NCBI RefSeq assembly: GCF_001984155.1
Contig: NZ_MTQO01000046.1
Span: 62,001-126,000, forward strand
Source of the DNA: Actinosynnema sp. ALI-1.44
Lineage (GTDB): Bacteria > Actinomycetota > Actinomycetes > Mycobacteriales > Pseudonocardiaceae
Reading direction: 5' to 3'
DNA length: 64,000 bases
Below, one piece after another: positions 61,190 through 64,000 of this stretch. The position numbers were made by a program, and so were the translations under genes. The notes beneath the pieces were generated by a model that had not been told where the DNA came from, did no database searches, and was given only the letters and a program-made list of their open reading frames with translations. Every line of letters starts with the position of its first letter. The first letter of the stretch is position 1.

Positions 61190-62344
61190 GTGCGCACAGT
61201 ATTAGGGATTGGCGTCGCCGGTATTGCCGCGTTCGCGGTCATCGCCAGTCCGGCGCAGGCGGCGGAAGGAAATGTCGTCGGAGCTGGCGCGGACGGCGCG
61301 ATCCGCGACAGCTACATCGTGGTGCTCAAGCCGGGCGCCACCACGCCGGCCGCCGGCCTTGCAGGGAGGTTCGGCGGCCGGCTCGGCTTCACCTTCCCGG
61401 CGATCAACGGGTTCGCCGTGCACGCCAGCGAAGGCCAGGCCAAGCGGCTGGCCGCCGACCCGTCGGTGGCGTACGTCGAGCAGGACCGCGCTGTCCGGGT
61501 CACCGCGACCCGGACCAACCCGCCGTCATGGGGTCTGGACCGCGTTGACCAGCGGAAACTGCCGCTCGACAAGTCCTACACGTACGCGAACACGGCGTCG
61601 AACGTGAACGTGTACGTGATCGACACCGGTGTCCGGGCGACGCACAAGGACTTCGGCGGACGGGTCAAGCAGGGCTACGACTTCATCGACAACGACACGA
61701 ACGCCGACGACGGCTACGGCCACGGCACGCACGTGGCGGGCACGATCGCGGGTTCGCAGTACGGCGTGGCCAAGGGCGCGTCGATCTACCCGGTGCGCGT
61801 CCTGGGCAACGACGGCGGTGGCACCACCGCCGGTGTCATCGCGGGCGTCAACTGGATCACCCAGAACGCCAAGAAGCCCGCGGTGGCCAACGCCAGCCTC
61901 GGCGGTGGCACGTCCGGCGCGCTGGACGACGCCGTGCGCAAGTCCGTCGCGTCCGGCGTGACCTGGGTCGTGGCCGCGGGCAATTCCAACACCAACGCGG
62001 ACTCGTTCTCCCCGGCCCGTGTGCGTGAGGCGGTCACCGTCGGCGCCACCGACAAGACCGACACCCGTGCCGGCTACTCCAACTACGGTGCCGCGCTCGA
62101 CCTGTTCGCCCCGGGTTCCGGCATCACCTCGGCCTGGAACACCAATGACACCGCGAACTACACCGGCAACGGCACGTCGTTCGCCGCGCCGCACGCGGCC
62201 GGTGCCGCGGCGCTCTACCTGTCCACGAACACCGGCGCGACACCCGCGCAGGTGTCCCAGGCGCTGGTGGCGAAAGCGACGCCCGGACTCGTGAAGACCC
62301 CGGGCACCGGTTCGCCGAACCGCCTGCTTTACACCGGCCCGTAA
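61190..62344 (+). CDS. Secreted S8 serine peptidase with I9 propeptide (proteinase K/alkaline protease type)
   Basis: A 384-residue secreted subtilase. Signal peptide residues 1-25 (cleavage after AQAA). Inhibitor-I9 propeptide about 38-105 (SYIVVLKPGA, then VAYVEQDRAV). Catalytic residues: Asp145 in YVIDTGVRATH, His178 in GHGTHVAGT, Asn in AAGNSN and Ser330 in GNGTSFAAPHAAG. The mature size fits proteinase K-like enzymes of actinobacteria. GTG at 61190 follows GGGAGAAAG. It has a separate promoter region of 123 bp that is A/T-rich near 61070-61090, and a terminator hairpin after the stop. Confidence 0.92.
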   Translation: MRTVLGIGVAGIAAFAVIASPAQAAEGNVVGAGADGAIRDSYIVVLKPGATTPAAGLAGRFGGRLGFTFPAINGFAVHASEGQAKRLAADPSVAYVEQDRAVRVTATRTNPPSWGLDRVDQRKLPLDKSYTYANTASNVNVYVIDTGVRATHKDFGGRVKQGYDFIDNDTNADDGYGHGTHVAGTIAGSQYGVAKGASIYPVRVLGNDGGGTTAGVIAGVNWITQNAKKPAVANASLGGGTSGALDDAVRKSVASGVTWVVAAGNSNTNADSFSPARVREAVTVGATDKTDTRAGYSNYGAALDLFAPGSGITSAWNTNDTANYTGNGTSFAAPHAAGAAALYLSTNTGATPAQVSQALVAKATPGLVKTPGTGSPNRLLYTGP

Positions 62345-62356
62345 TCCGGGTCAGCT

Positions 62357-62392
62357 TGAACGGTCACCGTCAACATGGGCGGTGGCCGTTCA
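62357..62392. terminator. Convergent hairpin terminator
   Basis: A 13-bp stem (62357-62369 with 62380-62392, one G-U type pair) and a 10-nt loop between the subtilase gene and the convergent aminomutase gene, touching the latter's stop codon. Confidence 0.78.
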
Positions 62393-63790
62393 GGCCTGCT
62401 GGGACCACCATTCCCGACCGGCGTCCGGCAACGAGCCGATCGGGTCGTAATACGGGTACTGCCTGGAAAGGGCGTCCGGGTCCTGGAGTTCGATTCCGGT
62501 GCGGTAGTTCTTCGTCCAGTAGGAGATTCCGCGTTCCCGGTCGTACTCGTGCAACTGGTGCACCCAGCGCTTGCCGACGTACGGCACGTCGCACACGATG
62601 CGTGGCGTGGCGTAGCCGGGCAGGTAGCCCATGATCGCGTGCTGCAACTCCTGGGCCTCCCACACCGCGACCCGCCAGTGCTCGGCGTTGGGGATCATGT
62701 CGCACATGTAGAAGTAGTACGGCAGGATGTTGGCTTCCCCTTGCAGGGCAAAGCAAAGATCCAACAGGTCGGCCGGGGTCGCGTTCACGCCCCGCATCAG
62801 CACGCCCTGGTTGCGGACGTCGCGCACGCCGACGTCCAGCGCGGTCCGCGCAGCCTCGGCCACCAGCGGCGTCACCGACTGCACGTGGTTGACGTGCGTG
62901 TGGATGGCCAGGTTCACGCCACGGCGGTGCGCGGTCCGCGCCACCCGCTCAAGCCCTTCGACGACCTTCGGCTGCAGCCAGTGCTGCGGCAGCCCGGCCA
63001 GTGCCTTGGTGGCCAGCCGGATGTCGCGCACGGTGTCGATGTCCAACAGGCGCATCAGGAACGATTCCAGCTGGTGCCACGGCACGTTGGCCACGTCACC
63101 GCCGGACACCACGACGTCGCGCACACCCGGGGTCTTGCGCAGGTACGCGATCATCTCGTCCTGCCGGTCGACCGGCTTGAGCGTCAGCTTGTGCTTGTCC
63201 ACCTGCGAGGTGGAGTTGCCGACCAGGTCCATCCGGGTGCAGTGCCCGCAGTACTGCGGGCAGGTCGACAGCAGTTCGGCCAGCACCTTCGTGGGGTAAC
63301 GATGCGTCAGGCCTTCGACGACCCACATCTCCGCCTCGTGCAGCGAGTCCCGTGACGAGTACGGGTGGTTCGGCCACACCGGGTCGCGGTCACTGCGGAC
63401 TGGCAGCATGTAGCGGCGGATCGGGTCCGCGTAGAACGCCTCGGTGAACTTCGCGGGGTCGTCGCCCGCGTCCGTGGCCATCGTGTTGAGCATCTGCGGC
63501 GGCAGCAGCATCGACATCGTCGCCAGGTGCTGCTGGTCAGCCGTCAGGTCGTCGTAGAACCGCTCCTCGAGCAGATCCCCCATCAGGGCCCGCAGCTGCT
63601 TGACGTTGCGCAGGCAATGCACCCGCTGCCACTGGGCGTCGCGCCACTGCGCGTCGGTGACGTCTCGCCAGCCGGGGAATCGACGCCAGTCCGGTTCGAC
63701 GAGCTCGTGCCGGGTGTAGGAGTACGGCTGCTCGGCGTTGGCCTGGATCGCTGCGGCGACGGTGGGGTCCCCACCGACAGTTGCAGTCAT
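62390..63790 (-). CDS. kamA: Lysine 2,3-aminomutase (radical SAM, PLP)
   Basis: A 466-residue radical SAM enzyme. The 4Fe-4S motif is CPQYCGHC (Cys177, Cys181, Cys184), VVVSGGDVANVPWHQLE is the SAM-binding GGD region, and AIHTHVNHVQSVTPLV and GVLMRGVN are conserved in KamA. It turns L-lysine into L-beta-lysine with SAM and PLP as cofactors. GAGGAGGAG precedes the ATG at 63790. The divergent neighbour begins the dehydrogenase of the same catabolic route, so the job here is lysine breakdown through 3,5-diaminohexanoate rather than antibiotic beta-lysine supply. The length is slightly above the classical clostridial 416-residue enzyme, with an extended N-terminus. Confidence 0.92.
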   Translation of the reverse strand: MTATVGGDPTVAAAIQANAEQPYSYTRHELVEPDWRRFPGWRDVTDAQWRDAQWQRVHCLRNVKQLRALMGDLLEERFYDDLTADQQHLATMSMLLPPQMLNTMATDAGDDPAKFTEAFYADPIRRYMLPVRSDRDPVWPNHPYSSRDSLHEAEMWVVEGLTHRYPTKVLAELLSTCPQYCGHCTRMDLVGNSTSQVDKHKLTLKPVDRQDEMIAYLRKTPGVRDVVVSGGDVANVPWHQLESFLMRLLDIDTVRDIRLATKALAGLPQHWLQPKVVEGLERVARTAHRRGVNLAIHTHVNHVQSVTPLVAEAARTALDVGVRDVRNQGVLMRGVNATPADLLDLCFALQGEANILPYYFYMCDMIPNAEHWRVAVWEAQELQHAIMGYLPGYATPRIVCDVPYVGKRWVHQLHEYDRERGISYWTKNYRTGIELQDPDALSRQYPYYDPIGSLPDAGREWWSQQA

Positions 63791-63824
63791 ATCTCCTCCT
63801 CGCTGTCAACGTCGCGTAAAGATA

Positions 63825-63843
63825 TACTGTCAGAACGACAGTA
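63825..63843. promoter_or_regulatory. Inverted repeat operator between kamA and kdd
   Basis: TACTGTC (63825-63831) and GACAGTA (63837-63843) form a perfect 7-bp inverted repeat with a 5-bp spacer. Flanking AAAGAT and ATCTTT extend the symmetry loosely. TATACT at 63823-63828 could be the -10 of the kdd promoter. The site lies where one regulator could control both divergent lysine genes. Confidence 0.65.
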
Positions 63844-63868
63844 CAACGTAAATCTTTCGGAGGCGTGC

Positions 63869-64000
63869 ATGTCGGTGTACGGACTGCATCGGGTGGTCGA
63901 GCCTGTCGGCGTGCTTCCCCAGCAGGCGGATCGGCTGGATGCCGACGCGACACCGCGCCTGGACGAGGTAGTCGTCGACGTCGAGTGCCTGAACCTGGAC
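63869..64000 (+). CDS. kdd: L-erythro-3,5-diaminohexanoate dehydrogenase (N-terminus only, runs off window)
   Basis: Forty-four codons are present. YGLHRVVEPVGVLPQQA and EVVVDVECLNLD match what I recall of the N-terminus of Kdd (HRVIEP.GVLPQ and DVE.LN.D), the NAD-dependent enzyme that oxidatively deaminates 3,5-diaminohexanoate in the aminomutase pathway. CGGAGG precedes the ATG. Divergent pairing with lysine 2,3-aminomutase strongly supports the call. Further genes of the pathway (kce, kamDE, kal) probably follow outside the window. Confidence 0.85.
   Translation, partial: MSVYGLHRVVEPVGVLPQQADRLDADATPRLDEVVVDVECLNLD

Overview
The window is 64 kb of chromosomal DNA from a high-GC Gram-positive filamentous actinobacterium. 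Gene content points to the Pseudonocardiales (Amycolatopsis / Kibdelosporangium / Lentzea type). The pointers are an iniBAC-like dynamin cluster, two HTH-DUF5753 regulators, two NB-ARC/TPR regulators with an actinobacterial N-terminal domain, many secreted proteases with actinobacterial signal peptides, GTG starts and very high third-position GC. This is inferred from gene families; no rRNA or other marker gene is present. Genes are dense, and I see no tRNA, rRNA, insertion sequence, integrase or CRISPR array.

Layout. 1-6157: start of an Hsp70 gene (minus strand) divergent from an IniB-like protein, two dynamin-like GTPases and a LuxR-type ATPase regulator, resembling the mycobacterial iniBAC envelope-stress locus. 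6125-15400: exporters with their regulators (lipoprotein and MFS pairs, a MarR gene divergent from a thioesterase over a 24-bp palindrome, an ArsR gene divergent from an MFS exporter), plus a secreted hydrolase homologue that seems to lack its catalytic residues and a flavin monooxygenase. 15440-21805: a large subtilase, two divergent DUF5753 regulators sharing a duplicated palindromic site, an acetyltransferase and an unknown protein. 21880-25371: a SLC13 carboxylate transporter and a frameshifted DUF262-DUF1524 (GmrSD-type) restriction gene.

25538-34053 is the most striking region: four secreted proteins on the minus strand. They are a two-domain laccase, a 1324-residue ThuA/discoidin/sorbosone-dehydrogenase/PKD/DUF1080 protein, a cupredoxin-like protein with six OmpL47-type repeats, and a probable beta-helix protein. 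The second and third share an ~81-residue cysteine-containing module, which suggests one extracellular copper/sugar oxidation system working at the cell surface.

34573-43671: MFS exporters, a co-translated metallohydrolase and FAD monooxygenase, an unknown regulator-like protein, an XRE-TPR regulator, a TetR gene divergent from a DHA2 exporter, and a cyclophilin. 43763-45603: a GntR regulator followed by the deleted remains of its ABC transporter, then an acyltransferase. 45628-56455: two paralogous NB-ARC/TPR regulators flanking a YeiH-type exporter, a NarL-type two-component system and an ABC-2 transporter. 56490-62344: secreted S1 and S8 proteases around an overlapping operon of a 2-oxoglutarate oxygenase, an O-acetylhomoserine sulfhydrylase-like enzyme and a lipase-like hydrolase. 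62390-64000: lysine 2,3-aminomutase divergent from the start of 3,5-diaminohexanoate dehydrogenase, i.e. the edge of an aminomutase-type lysine degradation locus.
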